DNA of 64,000 bases from Nitrospira sp. (GTDB lineage: Bacteria; Nitrospirota; Nitrospiria; Nitrospirales; Nitrospiraceae): positions 1-64,000 of the forward strand of contig JANDJC010000004.1 of assembly GCA_024331045.1 (NCBI GenBank). Direction: 5' to 3'. The number at the start of each line of letters is the position of its first letter. The first letter of the stretch is position 1. A program made the translations under genes and the position numbers. This document shows positions 47,037-57,354 of this stretch, in pieces. A model generated the notes under the pieces. That model saw nothing but the letters and a program-made list of their open reading frames with translations. It was not told the origin of the DNA and did no database searches.

Positions 47037-48341
47037 ATGCCAGTTGAGAATAACTTTCAGCATGATGAGCTGTCGCGAAAAAATCCGGGAGACCGTGTGA
47101 GCGTGATAGAGATGACACCCGTCGCGAAGGCTGAGTCTCCAGCCTGGTACGAGGCTATGGCTCATTGGGGGGGCATGGTGGTTGAGGCAGGGGTGCGAGC
47201 CATCGTGTTTTTGCACGGATCCCTGCATGGGACCGATGTCTTTGGGACCCAGCGGCTGGATGAAGCAGGGGGACTCAAGCGAGGCTATTCACGGGGAATA
47301 TCGGGGTTGGACGCCTTACTCTCCTTGATGCGCGAGGGAGAAAATGGCATCCCTGCGCTTCCCGAAAACAGAAGACCGCCGTTTGTCAACGATGAAGCAA
47401 CTCAAGCCTGGCTCGATACAGAGGTCGGCGACGCCGGAAACTTCACGAACGACTATGTCGCGCTGGCTCGCCGGGCGCTCAATAGAAAAGGGGGTCGTCC
47501 GCTGCACTGTAGTCGATGGGTGTGGCGATCCGAACACCATCATCTGGGGCGGGCCGTGGCGGCGGTTGAACTGCTGGATTCTTTGCAGTCTTTCTGCGAA
47601 CGCCATCATATCGGTTCCGGGGATCGGATTTTGATTCAAGCCCATGGGCAAGGGGGGCTCGTGTTGGCGTTGGTGTCGAATCTCCTCTGCCCCAGTTCGA
47701 TCACCGGCAGGCCCAGACTATTCGGGATTGTGGCCGACTACGCGGTCCGTTCCCAACGGCCGCAGTTAGCGACCATGGTGGAACGCCTCACTCGCTTGTT
47801 GGATCGGGGTGCGGTCCTCAATGGCGCTCTCTTGGACGTCGTGACATTGGGCACGCCAGTTCGTTATGGATGGGACCCTTCCGGCATCGGTAAGCTCCTC
47901 CATATCGTCAACCACCGGCATCTCCGAACAGATGGAAAAAGATGGTTGGCGAAAATGGAACTGCCGCAGATTACGATAGAGATGCCGATTGCGTGGGGGG
48001 GCGACTATGTCCAAGAGTTGGCGGTGGCTGGCAGCGATGCCGTGCCAATCACAGAGGAGGCCAAAGAGGCCAATCGAGCCGTATGGGAACTAGTGGAGCC
48101 GTATGATGGTTTTGAACGGTGGCTTGAATGTGCGCGCCGGGCGGTCCGATGTCCATCCGAAGGGTTGTGCCTGTTGGTGGACTACAAAGACTGTACGGGA
48201 TCGCCCAACGTTCGTGATCACTATTATGGCCATGCCGTCTATACCAGGCGAGAGGCGATGTTATTCAACACTGCAGAAATCGTTCGCCGCCTCTACGGGG
48301 CTCCGGCAGAGCTCGGCGCGTCATTGGCGGAGAGGCCTTAG
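47037..48341 (+). CDS. Alpha/beta-hydrolase-like protein without the catalytic Ser
   Basis: A 434-residue soluble protein. VFLHGSLHGTDVFG has the oxyanion-like HG turn after a beta strand, and RILIQAHGQGGLVLALV sits where hydrolases have the nucleophile elbow GxSxG. Here it reads A202-H-G204-Q-G206, so Ser is Gly. LDVVTLGTPVRYG resembles the lipase-family Asp region and HYYGHAVYTRREAM a late His. This suggests a lipase-like fold that lost the nucleophile. ATG 47037 follows GAGGAC; GTG 47016 is an alternative. No neighbours suggest a substrate. Confidence 0.6.
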   Translation: MPVENNFQHDELSRKNPGDRVSVIEMTPVAKAESPAWYEAMAHWGGMVVEAGVRAIVFLHGSLHGTDVFGTQRLDEAGGLKRGYSRGISGLDALLSLMREGENGIPALPENRRPPFVNDEATQAWLDTEVGDAGNFTNDYVALARRALNRKGGRPLHCSRWVWRSEHHHLGRAVAAVELLDSLQSFCERHHIGSGDRILIQAHGQGGLVLALVSNLLCPSSITGRPRLFGIVADYAVRSQRPQLATMVERLTRLLDRGAVLNGALLDVVTLGTPVRYGWDPSGIGKLLHIVNHRHLRTDGKRWLAKMELPQITIEMPIAWGGDYVQELAVAGSDAVPITEEAKEANRAVWELVEPYDGFERWLECARRAVRCPSEGLCLLVDYKDCTGSPNVRDHYYGHAVYTRREAMLFNTAEIVRRLYGAPAELGASLAERP

Positions 48342-48557
48342 AAGAAGATAAGCAAGGCGGGAACTTCGTGTAGAACCAGCGGGGCCCTGCGGATGGGACT
48401 GCCAGTGTGTCAACGAGCAGAGGAGGCAGACCACAAGTTGAGTTTAGTTGAGTTCCTGCTGGCGTACACTCAATCGAGTCGGACTTGACAGGTCAAAAGA
48501 ATTCCTTCGGCGCCATAAGGATGGGAGCACTGGTGATCATGGCGATTGAAGGTGGAG

Positions 48558-48836
48558 CTACGCTGGTTTGGGAAACACGGGCAAGAAGGGGTGGATCTCG
48601 ACCCGTTCGAATACGCCATGAACTGTGTAGGGGTCGGTGCGGGCAAATTGTTCAGCTTCTTCCTGGCTTTCGAACTGTAGGATCATGAGACTGCCAGCCT
48701 TGTCTGTCAGGGGGCCGGCGAGCAGGACGCGGCCTTCTTGATTGAGCCGCTCCAGATTGGCGAGATGAGCCGGCCGATGGATCTTCCGTTTGGTTTCTCC
48801 CTCTGGCCCATCATAGCCGATAATGACGAAGGTCAT
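48558..48836 (-). CDS. YCII-related protein
   Basis: A 92-residue YCII-family protein (YciI): FVIIGYDGPEGETKRKIHRPAHLANLERL, LLAGPLTD, SMILQFESQEEAEQFARTDPYTVHGVFE. The family is a ferredoxin-like fold with a His-Asp pair whose activity is unknown, though some have hydrolase activity. ATG 48836 is set by GGAGAG 8 bases ahead; longer frames add only low-quality residues. It follows the DUF2203 gene on the same strand. Confidence 0.9.
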   Translation of the reverse strand: MTFVIIGYDGPEGETKRKIHRPAHLANLERLNQEGRVLLAGPLTDKAGSLMILQFESQEEAEQFARTDPYTVHGVFERVEIHPFLPVFPKPA

Positions 48837-48894
48837 GATGTCCGGCTCTCCAACTGGGGGGCTGCCATGTGGACCTGGTTCCAGCGACTGGCTG

Positions 48895-49332
48895 TCATTG
48901 TGGCTCCTCAATGGGCTGACGATCTTTGTAGCCATTGGTCAGTTCATGCCACCAACGGATTTCTTTTTCGCCGAGTTTCCAGCAGAGATAGACGACCCGA
49001 CCATGCCGGAGGTGGGGGAAATCACACAGCCCCACATCCAGGTCCTTGACCACAACACCTAACTCATGGATCGCGTGGAGGCTCGCGGTGATGGCTTGCA
49101 GGCTTCTGATATAGTGTGATCCGACCGTTGTCCCGCCTCCTTCGGAAGCCTTGGCTGCAGCGCGACGGATTTCCTGATTGATTCGGAAGAGCAAAGCTTT
49201 TCCCCTTTGAATGGTTGTCATGAGGGATTCAAGCTGTGGAATGAGCTGGTTGGCCTCCGAGAGGGAAAACAACCGCTCCTGACCCAGTTCGTGTTCGTCG
49301 TACGGCATTGGTTGCGGGTGGTTGTGTAACAT
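48895..49332 (-). CDS. DUF2203 protein
   Basis: A DUF2203 family protein of about 145 residues. The conserved run is LFSLSEANQLIPQLESLMTTIQRG, then VVVKDLDVGLCDFPHL and VYLCWKLGEKEIRWWHEL. The family is uncharacterised and often sits next to small redox genes. The start is uncertain: ATG 49332, ATG 49308 and TTG 49386 are in frame and none has a clear ribosome site. It lies 58 bases ahead of the YCII gene. Confidence 0.85.
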   Translation of the reverse strand: MLHNHPQPMPYDEHELGQERLFSLSEANQLIPQLESLMTTIQRGKALLFRINQEIRRAAAKASEGGGTTVGSHYIRSLQAITASLHAIHELGVVVKDLDVGLCDFPHLRHGRVVYLCWKLGEKEIRWWHELTNGYKDRQPIEEPQ

Positions 49333-49413
49333 ATTTGCAAGCTGGGCAACAAGAAGGCCTGCTGCAGCCGCCAGGGGAGTGGTCAAGAAAAAGCGAGGAC
49401 ATTGCGGATCCTG

Positions 49414-49442
49414 TTGACATCTTACCAGGGTGTGAGTATCAT
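49414..49442 (+). promoter_or_regulatory. Promoter of rho, with a long leader
   Basis: TTGACA at 49414-49419, a 17-base spacer, then TATCAT at 49437-49442: a near-consensus sigma-70 pair. A transcript would begin near 49449 and reach rho at 49806, a leader of about 357 bases. The rest of the leader shows no supported gene. Confidence 0.7.
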
Positions 49443-49805
49443 TTCTCCAAGATCATTCCAGTGCGAGCGCATTCTCTCCAAGCGTTAGATTTCAAGTCTG
49501 GAACCTGTCTCACAGCAAACTCTTGAAAGCAGACGGATGAGAGAAACGTTGGTGAACCAACCCAAAATCATGTTCGTGCCCGATGGGACATTGAACGCGT
49601 CGAAGGTGGGGCCCTGTTCGCGGTAAGGTAGACATCTCCCGCACGGGTATATTTCATTTCATTCAATCGCACAGAACGTCGGTCTCCATAAGTGAATCAA
49701 AACCGGGAGAGCCGCGAAGAGGCGATGCTTCGCAGGATCGATTAATTTGAGCCACCGTCGAATAAGCGGTAACGTCAACCACACAGAGGGGGCGAGAGGA
49801 GTCGT

Positions 49806-51077
49806 ATGTCGGTAGCAAGGGGAGAGGTTATGCATCTTGCAGAGTTAAAACAGAAGTCGATTGCGGAGCTCAACGAGGTGGCCCGTGAGCTGAAAATTGA
49901 AGGGGCCGCCAATTTGAGAAAACAGGAGTTGATCTTTGCGATTTTGCAAGCGCAGACAGAGAAAAATGGTGTTGTGTTCGGAGAAGGAGTATTGGAGACC
50001 CTCCCCGACGGCTTCGGCTTTTTGCGGGCTCCGGATTCCAATTATCTCCCCGGTCCTGATGATATTTACATTTCCCCATCCCAGATCAGGCGGTTTAACC
50101 TCCGAACGGGGGATATCGTGTCTGGGCAGATTCGCCCTCCCAAGGAAAGCGAGCGGTATTTCGCCCTGCTCAAAGTTGAAAAGGTCAATTATGAAGATCC
50201 AGAGGTGGCACGGGACAAAATCCTGTTCGACAACTTGACTCCTCTCTATCCGGAGGAGCGACTCAATCTGGAATTTGATCGCGAGGAATATTGTACGAGG
50301 GTATTGGAATTGGTGACCCCGATTGGGAAGGGGCAGCGCGGCTTGATTGTTGCTGCGCCCCGTACCGGGAAAACGATGATGCTGCAAGCGATCGCTCGAG
50401 CCATTCTCAAAAATCACCCCGAAGTGACGTTGATCGTTCTGCTCATCGACGAACGGCCCGAGGAGGTGACGGACTGGCAACGGCAGGTCAAGGCGGAAGT
50501 CATCAGTTCAACGTTCGACGAGCCGGCGCAACGTCATGCGCAGGTGGCGGAAATGGTCCTGGAAAAAGCGAAACGGTTGGTCGAACACAAGCGAGACGTC
50601 GTCATCCTGCTGGACAGCATCACACGGTTGGCGCGAGCGTACAATACGATTGCCCCTCCCAGCGGCAAAGTCTTGTCGGGTGGTCTCGATTCCAACGCAC
50701 TGCAACGGCCGAAACGGTTCTTTGGGGCGGCTCGCAATATTGAAAATGGAGGAAGTCTGACCATTATTGCCACCGCGCTGGTGGATACGGGCAGTCGGAT
50801 GGATGACGTGATTTTTGAAGAGTTCAAGGGGACCGGCAACATGGAAGTCCATCTGGATCGGCGGCTGGCCGACAAGCGGTTGTTCCCTGCCATTGATATT
50901 AGCCAATCGGGAACCCGTAAAGAGGAATTGCTGGTGGACAAGGATCGGCTCAATAAAATGTGGATTCTGCGCAAGGTGCTGAGTCCGCTGGGAACGATGG
51001 AAGCCATGGAGTTTCTCTTGGACAAAATCCAGGGAACCAAGAACAACCAGGAGTTTTTACAGTCTATGAATCGGTAA
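49806..51077 (+). CDS. rho: Transcription termination factor Rho
   Basis: A 423-residue Rho. The N-terminal helix domain ([19 protein letters not shown]) and cold-shock-like RNA-binding domain ([29 protein letters not shown]) lead to the RecA-like ATPase with the Walker A P-loop in [12 protein letters not shown] and the Walker B-like [17 protein letters not shown]. The C-terminus ends in [16 protein letters not shown]. Rho is a hexameric RNA translocase that stops transcription. ATG 49806 follows GAGAGGAG and ATG 49830 follows GGGAGAGG, so either could be used. Confidence 0.97.
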   Translation: MSVARGEVMHLAELKQKSIAELNEVARELKIEGAANLRKQELIFAILQAQTEKNGVVFGEGVLETLPDGFGFLRAPDSNYLPGPDDIYISPSQIRRFNLRTGDIVSGQIRPPKESERYFALLKVEKVNYEDPEVARDKILFDNLTPLYPEERLNLEFDREEYCTRVLELVTPIGKGQRGLIVAAPRTGKTMMLQAIARAILKNHPEVTLIVLLIDERPEEVTDWQRQVKAEVISSTFDEPAQRHAQVAEMVLEKAKRLVEHKRDVVILLDSITRLARAYNTIAPPSGKVLSGGLDSNALQRPKRFFGAARNIENGGSLTIIATALVDTGSRMDDVIFEEFKGTGNMEVHLDRRLADKRLFPAIDISQSGTRKEELLVDKDRLNKMWILRKVLSPLGTMEAMEFLLDKIQGTKNNQEFLQSMNR

Positions 51078-51177
51078 GTCCCAGGCTAATCGATACCCGG
51101 CCAAGCGCTTGAAAGGCAGCGGCGGAGAGATGACCCATGATCTTGAGGTATGATCTGTTGGAAGGAGCAACAAGGCG

Positions 51178-51384
51178 ATGAAAAAGGGAATTCATCCAGT
51201 TTATCGGGCAGCCACGGTCCATTGCGCCTGTGGTAATTCCTTTAAGACCAGAAGCACGATCGGGGACATCAGTGTAGACATCTGTTCGAACTGTCATCCG
51301 TTCTTTACCGGAACGCAGAAGATCGTCGATACCGAGGGACGTGTCGAACGGTTCAAGAAGAAGTATGCCAAGAAAGCCAAGTAG
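51178..51384 (+). CDS. rpmE: Ribosomal protein L31
   Basis: A 68-residue large-subunit protein L31 of the zinc-binding type (C+): CACGNSF and ICSNCHPFF supply the four Cys ligands. It is at the expected size, with KAK at the C-terminus. ATG 51178 follows GGAAGGAG. It lies between rho and prfA, the common order, and a strong terminator follows. Confidence 0.97.
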   Translation: MKKGIHPVYRAATVHCACGNSFKTRSTIGDISVDICSNCHPFFTGTQKIVDTEGRVERFKKKYAKKAK

Positions 51385-51399
51385 CGGTGGTTCGGGCGG

Positions 51400-51435
51400 G
51401 AGACCCTGTTTCGTGTGAAACAGGGTCTCTTTGTT
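51400..51435 (+). terminator. Rho-independent terminator after rpmE
   Basis: A 13-base perfect stem (GAGACCCTGTTTC, 51400-51412; GAAACAGGGTCTC, 51417-51429) with a 4-base loop, followed by TTTGTTT. It lies between rpmE and prfA. Confidence 0.92.
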
Positions 51436-51478
51436 TGTGAAGGTCCGTTTATCTTGGGAGGATGAGAGGGCCACCACG

Positions 51479-52555
51479 GTGGAAGCCACATTGCGCAAAA
51501 AATGGGAAGCCGCTGTGTTCCGTTATCAGGAATTGACGGATCAGTTGATGAATCCGTCCGTGTCAGCCCAACCGGCCCTGTTGAAGAAATTGACCAAGGA
51601 GCGGGCCGACTTGGAAGCGACGGCAAGGTTGTTTGATGCCTATCGGGCGATCGAGAAGCAGTTGGCGGAAACCGCGCAAATCCTGGCCGATCCCACAGCG
51701 GGTGACGAACTGCATCGGATGGCTCAGGAAGAAACGGTTCAATTGGAACGACAGCGCCGTGAACTGGAAGAACAGGCAGCCGAGCTCCTGGTTCCGAAAG
51801 ATCCACGGGATGAGAAGAATTTGGTTTTGGAAATTCGGGCCGGTGCGGGAGGCGACGAGGCTGCGTTGTTTGCCGGGGATCTTTTTCGTCTCTATACGAA
51901 GTACGCGGAAAAGAAGGGATTGAAGGTCGATGTCGTCGAGGCATCCGAAACCGGCATCGGTGGGTACAAGACCATCGTCGCGCTCGTTGAAGGCAAAGGA
52001 GCGTACAGCCATTTCAAGTACGAAGCGGGGGTCCATCGTGTGCAGCGGGTGCCGGTCACCGAGGCATCCGGTCGCATCCATACCTCCACCGTAACTGTTG
52101 CGGTCATGCCGGAAGTGGATGATGTCGACGTGCAGATCGATCCCAAGGACCTGCGAATCGACACCTTCTGCTCGTCAGGCGCCGGTGGACAGAGTGTCAA
52201 CACCACCTACTCGGCCGTTCGCATTACCCACCTTCCGACGGGTATTGTTGTCACCTGTCAGGATGAACGGTCGCAGCTCAAAAATCGCGCCAAGGCGATG
52301 CGCACGCTGCGAGCCCGCATCGTCGAAGCGGAACGGCAAAAGCAGGAAGCAGAGATTGCCCAGAGTCGGCGGGCGCAGGTGGGTACCGGCGATCGAAGCG
52401 AAAAGATTCGCACCTACAACTTTCCGCAGAATCGCGTGACGGATCACCGGGTAGGGGTGACGTTGCACAAACTCGATGCCGTCCTCGAGGGCGACCTTGA
52501 CGAGATCGTTCAAGCATTACGGGCGTACCACCAGACGGAAGCCGTACCTGCATAG
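51479..52555 (+). CDS. prfA: Peptide chain release factor 1
   Basis: A 358-residue RF1, the usual length. It reads UAA and UAG stop codons. The stop-recognition tripeptide is P192-V193-T194 (RVQRVPVTEASGRIHTS), the PxT form of RF1, and the catalytic G236-G237-Q238 sits in SSGAGGQSVNTT. The GTG start at 51479 follows GGGAGGATGAGAGGG and gives family length; upstream in-frame codons are within the terminator-spacer. prmC, whose product methylates this Gln, follows. Confidence 0.96.
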   Translation: MEATLRKKWEAAVFRYQELTDQLMNPSVSAQPALLKKLTKERADLEATARLFDAYRAIEKQLAETAQILADPTAGDELHRMAQEETVQLERQRRELEEQAAELLVPKDPRDEKNLVLEIRAGAGGDEAALFAGDLFRLYTKYAEKKGLKVDVVEASETGIGGYKTIVALVEGKGAYSHFKYEAGVHRVQRVPVTEASGRIHTSTVTVAVMPEVDDVDVQIDPKDLRIDTFCSSGAGGQSVNTTYSAVRITHLPTGIVVTCQDERSQLKNRAKAMRTLRARIVEAERQKQEAEIAQSRRAQVGTGDRSEKIRTYNFPQNRVTDHRVGVTLHKLDAVLEGDLDEIVQALRAYHQTEAVPA

Positions 52556-52584
52556 CCTTCATAGATTGACAGTGGCCAACGACC

Positions 52585-53466
52585 ATGATGGATTCGCGGA
52601 CCATAGGGGCGTTGCTCGGCTGGGCCAAAGGAACATTGAGAGATGCGGGGATCGACAATGCCGAGCAGGAGTCGCAATGGCTGATTGCCCACGCGCTGGG
52701 CATGCAAAGCCATCAGTTGATGGCGAGGAGGGAGCAAACGGTTTCAGAAGAGCTCTGGACCCGAGCGATTTCGCTGGTGACAAGGCGATCGGGGCGGGAA
52801 CCGCTTCAGTACATCCTTGGGACTCAGGAATTTTGCGGCCTCGAATTTTATGTCACGCCGGCGGTGTTGATTCCTCGCCCGGAGACGGAATTGCTGGTCC
52901 AAGAAGCTCTCAGAGTCGTCGATCTCAACCGAGAGGAGGTGGTGGTTGACGTCGGAACCGGATCGGGGTGTGTGGCTGTCACACTGGCCACCATCCTGCC
53001 CAAGGCCCGTATTCTGGCGGTAGATCGTTCGCCGGAGGCCTTGGCTGTGGCACAAACCAATGCGGAACGCCACGGGGTTCTTCACAGGATCGAATGGGTA
53101 GAAGGGGACCTGTCGTCTCCGCTCGCGGGACGAGGGTTCAAGAGGAAGGTAGACGTGATCGTGTGCAATCCGCCCTATGTCTCGGAAGAGGAATGGGAAC
53201 AGTTGCAGCCGGAAGTGCGGCAGTTTGAGCCCCGGTCGGCATTGGTTGCCGGACCGAAGGGGACCGAATATCACGAGCGGTTGCTGTGGGACTCCTTGGA
53301 CTACCTCACGCCGAGCGGCACGCTGGTGATGGAAATTGGATGTGGGCAATTGGCGGCGGTCTGTCGGCTAATAGAGGCGAGTGGGGGCTATGGCCCGGTG
53401 CGGGTGGTCAAGGATGAAGCGGGAGTCGATCGCACCGTCGTCGTGCAACGGCTGGAGGCCGAATAG
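52585..53466 (+). CDS. prmC: Release factor glutamine methyltransferase
   Basis: A 293-residue PrmC/HemK. It methylates the Gln of the GGQ motif in RF1 and RF2. The SAM-binding DVGTGSGCVAVTLA, the post-motif AVDRSPEALAVAQTNAERHG and the catalytic N195-P-P-Y198 (IVCNPPYVSEEEW) are seen. ATG 52585 (MMDSRT) begins the helical N-terminal domain. It lies 29 bases after prfA and 15 before murA. Confidence 0.96.
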   Translation: MMDSRTIGALLGWAKGTLRDAGIDNAEQESQWLIAHALGMQSHQLMARREQTVSEELWTRAISLVTRRSGREPLQYILGTQEFCGLEFYVTPAVLIPRPETELLVQEALRVVDLNREEVVVDVGTGSGCVAVTLATILPKARILAVDRSPEALAVAQTNAERHGVLHRIEWVEGDLSSPLAGRGFKRKVDVIVCNPPYVSEEEWEQLQPEVRQFEPRSALVAGPKGTEYHERLLWDSLDYLTPSGTLVMEIGCGQLAAVCRLIEASGGYGPVRVVKDEAGVDRTVVVQRLEAE

Positions 53467-53481
53467 GGAGAAGAGCCACTG

Positions 53482-54765
53482 GTGGATCGGATCGTCATCA
53501 CCGGAGGAAATCGGCTGCGGGGCCAAGTTCGAATCAGCGGGGCGAAAAACTCCGCTTTGCCGATCCTGGCGTCGACGATTCTGGGCGATGGCGAATGTGT
53601 CGTAACCAACGTGCCGCACGTGGTCGATGTGGTCACGATGGAGAAATTACTTCGGATCTTTGGCGCGACGGTGCGGCATGAAGACCATTGCGTGGTCGTC
53701 CGGCCTGAGACGATCCACTCCACTGAGGCTCCCTACGATCTTGTGAAGACGATGCGAGCGTCCATCCTGACGCTAGGGCCGTTGGTGGCTCGCTGGGGCA
53801 GGGCCACTGTCTCTCTGCCTGGTGGGTGCGCCATTGGGTCTCGGCCCGTCAACCTTCATTTGGCTGGGTTGGCCAAGCTAGGCGCCGAGATCTCTCTGGA
53901 GCATGGTTACATCACGGCCAAGGCCAAACGATTGAAAGGCGCACGGATTTACTGTGATACCCCAACGGTGACCGGGACGGAAAACCTCATGATGGCGGCA
54001 TCGCTGGCCGAAGGGACCACCGTACTGGAAAATGCGGCCAAAGAGCCAGAGGTGGTCGATCTGGCTAATTTCCTCATCAAACGCGGCGCACGGATTGAGG
54101 GGGTTGGGACGGACATTGTCACGATCGAGGGGGTGCCGGCTTTGCGAGGAGGGGACCATGAAGTGATTCCCGACCGGATCGAAGCCGGCACGTATTTGGC
54201 CGCCGGAGCCATGACGGGAGGCGATGTGACCGTCACCCATTGTCGGTCGGTGGATCTGGAAGCCGTGCTGATGAAACTGCGAGAGGCGGGAGCCGAGATC
54301 CAGGCGGAAAAAGAATGGGTACGGGTGATGGCTCCTCCCCGGCTTAAGGCCACCAACGTCCGAACATTGCCATATCCCGGATTTCCGACCGATATGCAGG
54401 CGCAAATGGTCGCGTTGATGTGCCTGGCTGAAGGGACCAGCGTGGTAACGGAAACGGTGTTCGAGAGCCGGTTCATGCACGTGGAAGAGTTGCGGCGAAT
54501 GGGCGCTGATATTCGCGTCGAGGGCAATCGAGTGGTGGTCACGGGTCGGAGCAGCTTGACGGGGGCCCCAGTGATGGCGTCGGATCTTCGTGCCAGTGCC
54601 GGACTCATTATCGCTGGCCTGGCAGCCAAAGGCATCACGGAGGTTCACCGCGTCTATCACCTTGATCGGGGGTACGAGCAGATGGAGGAAAAACTCCGCG
54701 GGCTGGGCGCTCAGGTCGAGCGCCGGAAAGGGAGCGCGGCAACCACCGTCGCTGGGGGGGGCTGA
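53482..54765 (+). CDS. murA: UDP-N-acetylglucosamine 1-carboxyvinyltransferase
   Basis: A 427-residue MurA. It adds enolpyruvate to UDP-GlcNAc, the first committed step of peptidoglycan synthesis. The catalytic cysteine is C116 (LPGGCAIGSRPV), the target of fosfomycin, and RISGAKNSALPIL is the N-terminal signature. It starts at GTG 53482. The stop TGA overlaps the hisG ATG (TGATG), so the two are translationally coupled. Confidence 0.97.
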   Translation: MDRIVITGGNRLRGQVRISGAKNSALPILASTILGDGECVVTNVPHVVDVVTMEKLLRIFGATVRHEDHCVVVRPETIHSTEAPYDLVKTMRASILTLGPLVARWGRATVSLPGGCAIGSRPVNLHLAGLAKLGAEISLEHGYITAKAKRLKGARIYCDTPTVTGTENLMMAASLAEGTTVLENAAKEPEVVDLANFLIKRGARIEGVGTDIVTIEGVPALRGGDHEVIPDRIEAGTYLAAGAMTGGDVTVTHCRSVDLEAVLMKLREAGAEIQAEKEWVRVMAPPRLKATNVRTLPYPGFPTDMQAQMVALMCLAEGTSVVTETVFESRFMHVEELRRMGADIRVEGNRVVVTGRSSLTGAPVMASDLRASAGLIIAGLAAKGITEVHRVYHLDRGYEQMEEKLRGLGAQVERRKGSAATTVAGGG

Positions 54766-55469
54766 TGCTGACGATTGCCTTATCAAAGGGGAAACTCAGC
54801 GAGTCGGCGGTGGAGATCTTTCGACGAGCCGGTTACGTGACGGAGGTCGAGGGGTTGTCCGGCGAAAGCCGACGGCTGGTGTTCGAGTGTCGTGCCGTCG
54901 GGCTCACGTTTCTTATTGTTCGACCTAGCGATGTGCCCACCTACGTTGAGTATGGGGGCGCCGATGCGGGGATTGTGGGGAAAGACGTTCTGCTGGAGCA
55001 GGACGCCGATGTCTATGAGCCATTGGATTTGGGATTCGGAGCGTGTAGAATCTCCGTCGCCGCCCTTAAGGGCGAAGGGGTGCGGGATCGGCTGTCGTCC
55101 AAAGTTCGTGTCGCCACGAAATATCCAAGGATCACCGAGCGGTTTTTTAATCAACGCGGCGTTCCGGTTGAAATCATCAAACTGTATGGCTCCATTGAGT
55201 TGGCTCCCGTGGTGGGATTGGCTGATTGGATCGTCGATCTGGTAGAAACCGGCAATACGCTGAGGGCGCATGATCTTGTCGAACTGGAAGTGATTGCTCA
55301 CTCGACGGCGCGGTTGATTGTCAATCGGGCCAGCCTCCGGCTCAAGCATCGCCCGTTGCGGGAATTGATCGAGCGACTGCGGGTGGCCTCGGAGGGGCAA
55401 GGGGCGGGGGGGAAATCGGGCCCTTCACAGGCCGAGCACACAAGCAGGAAAACGGCGGCACGCGCATGA
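54765..55469 (+). CDS. hisG: ATP phosphoribosyltransferase, short form
   Basis: A 234-residue HisG of the short type (no C-terminal regulatory domain). It starts histidine synthesis by joining ATP and PRPP. ALSKGKLSESAVEIFRRAG and GVADAGIVGKD-like GGADAGIVGKDVLLE are family marks, and the PRPP loop reads LVETGNTLRAHDL. Short forms need the HisZ partner, not seen in this window. ATG 54765 overlaps murA, and its end overlaps hisD by 4 bases. The last 30 residues are a polar extension. Confidence 0.93.
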   Translation: MLTIALSKGKLSESAVEIFRRAGYVTEVEGLSGESRRLVFECRAVGLTFLIVRPSDVPTYVEYGGADAGIVGKDVLLEQDADVYEPLDLGFGACRISVAALKGEGVRDRLSSKVRVATKYPRITERFFNQRGVPVEIIKLYGSIELAPVVGLADWIVDLVETGNTLRAHDLVELEVIAHSTARLIVNRASLRLKHRPLRELIERLRVASEGQGAGGKSGPSQAEHTSRKTAARA

Positions 55470-56749
55470 AAATTGTGACCCAAGCGGATCGAGGGTTCGA
55501 ACCGGCGCTCAAGAAGGCCTCCTTGCGCGGACGAACGGCTGGAGCATCGGTGGAGAAGGTAGCGCGCACGATTCTTCAGGCCGTCGAGCGAGGCGGTGAC
55601 AGGGCCATCATTCGATATACGAAGCAGTTTGATGGGGTCGTGCTGAAGGCCGACGACCTGCGGATCACGCCGGAGGACATCAAGAACGCCTATTTCCGTA
55701 TTCGGAAGGACGAAGGCGACGCGCTGCGGTTCGCGGCTCGTCGAATCACGGCGTTTCATGAACGTCAGCGTGTGAAAACCTGGATGTATCAGGATGGTGA
55801 CGCGACGCTGGGACAGCTTGTCACCCCGATGGACGCAGTCGGGATCTATGTGCCAGGAGGGAAAGCCGTTTATCCGTCATCGGTCTTGATGTGCGCCATC
55901 CCGGCTAAAGTGGCCGGTGTGCGGCGCATCGTGATGGTCACGCCGCCACAAAAAAACGGCATCAATCCCTATCTTCTCGTGGCGGCCGACATTGCAGGAG
56001 TGACGGAGATCTATCGTGTGGGCGGAGTTCAAGCACTGGCGGCGCTGGCTTATGGGACCCAAACGATCGAGCGGGTTGATAAAATTGTCGGTCCCGGCAA
56101 CATCTATGTGGCCACCGCCAAGCGATTGCTGTATGGCACTGTCGGTATTGACATGATCGCGGGTCCCAGCGAGTTGCTGGTGGTGGCGGATGAGCAGGCC
56201 AATCCCGCCCACGTCGCGGCTGATCTCCTGTGCGAGGCCGAACATGATGAGGATGCGCAGGTCTTCCTTGTGACGACGTCGGAACGGATGGCGAAGGACG
56301 TCTCCCAGGCGATCGAGCATCAGTTAAGGGGATTGCAGCGGGGTAAAATAGCCAGCAAAGCCATAGCCCGCCATGCTATCGCTTTTGTGGTACCGACCAT
56401 GGAAGAAGCGCTCGAAGTGGCCAATCGAATTGCCGCGGAACATGTCACCCTCTCCGTGGACAATCCCTTCGACTACCTGGAAAAGATCCGTCATGCTGGT
56501 GCGTTGTTTCTGGGCCGCTATACCCCGCCCTCGGTGGCGGATTACATTGCAGGGCCCAACCATGTATTGCCAACGGGGGGCAGTGCGCGCTTCTTTTCAC
56601 CCCTTTCGGTGACCGATTATGTGAAGGTCAGCAATCTGGTGTACTACACTAAGCAGGAACTGGCGAAGGTGAAAGATCCCTTGCTGCGGCTCGCCTCTAT
56701 CGAAGGGTTTGACGCTCACGCCAAGTCAGCCCAGAGCAGATTGTCATGA
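55466..56749 (+). CDS. hisD: Histidinol dehydrogenase
   Basis: A 427-residue HisD. It oxidises L-histidinol to histidine with two NAD+ and Zn2+. It has [42 protein letters not shown] and [17 protein letters not shown]-terminal Zn-region [18 protein letters not shown] completes the signature. ATG 55466 overlaps hisG's stop (ATGA) and the end overlaps hisB (ATGA). Confidence 0.97.
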   Translation: MKIVTQADRGFEPALKKASLRGRTAGASVEKVARTILQAVERGGDRAIIRYTKQFDGVVLKADDLRITPEDIKNAYFRIRKDEGDALRFAARRITAFHERQRVKTWMYQDGDATLGQLVTPMDAVGIYVPGGKAVYPSSVLMCAIPAKVAGVRRIVMVTPPQKNGINPYLLVAADIAGVTEIYRVGGVQALAALAYGTQTIERVDKIVGPGNIYVATAKRLLYGTVGIDMIAGPSELLVVADEQANPAHVAADLLCEAEHDEDAQVFLVTTSERMAKDVSQAIEHQLRGLQRGKIASKAIARHAIAFVVPTMEEALEVANRIAAEHVTLSVDNPFDYLEKIRHAGALFLGRYTPPSVADYIAGPNHVLPTGGSARFFSPLSVTDYVKVSNLVYYTKQELAKVKDPLLRLASIEGFDAHAKSAQSRLS

Positions 56750-57354
56750 ACTCCGATGGTTCCGTGCCCCGCCGGGCCTCCATTCACCGTGCCACGAAGG
56801 AAACCGACATTCGGGTGGAATGGGCATTAGACGGCACGGGTCAGGGTGTCATCGATACGGGCATTCGGTTTTTCGACCACATGCTGGAGCTGGTGGCGCG
56901 ACACGGGTTTTTCGATATGACCGTGCATGCCAAAGGGGATTTGGACATCGATGAGCACCATACTGTTGAAGATGTGGGCATCGTTATGGGCCAAGCCCTG
57001 CATCAGGCTCTCGGTACCAAGGCGGGAATCAAACGATTTGGGTTTGCCTCGGTCCCGCTCGATGAAACGTTGGCCCAGGTTACGGTAGATCTGAGCGGCA
57101 GGCCGTTTCTTGTCTACAATGTCGCCTTGCCGGACCGCAGGATCAAGTCGTTCGACCTCGGTCTGTTCGAAGATTTCTTCCAGGCCTTCGTCGCCCACGG
57201 GGGACTCAATTTGCACGTGAATCTTCTCTACGGCCGCAATTCCCATCACATTATGGAAGCGATCTTTAAGGCGCTGGCCAAGGCTCTCGATCAGGCAACG
57301 GCTCCGGAGGAACGGCTCGCGGGAACGGTCCTTTCGACCAAGGGGACGCTCTAG
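56746..57354 (+). CDS. hisB: Imidazoleglycerol-phosphate dehydratase
   Basis: A 202-residue single-domain HisB (dehydratase only, no HisN phosphatase fusion). Metal-binding pairs are [31 protein letters not shown] and the C-terminal [17 protein letters not shown] 56746 overlaps hisD's stop. After it the his run breaks for 700 bases before hisH. Confidence 0.97.
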   Translation: MNSDGSVPRRASIHRATKETDIRVEWALDGTGQGVIDTGIRFFDHMLELVARHGFFDMTVHAKGDLDIDEHHTVEDVGIVMGQALHQALGTKAGIKRFGFASVPLDETLAQVTVDLSGRPFLVYNVALPDRRIKSFDLGLFEDFFQAFVAHGGLNLHVNLLYGRNSHHIMEAIFKALAKALDQATAPEERLAGTVLSTKGTL

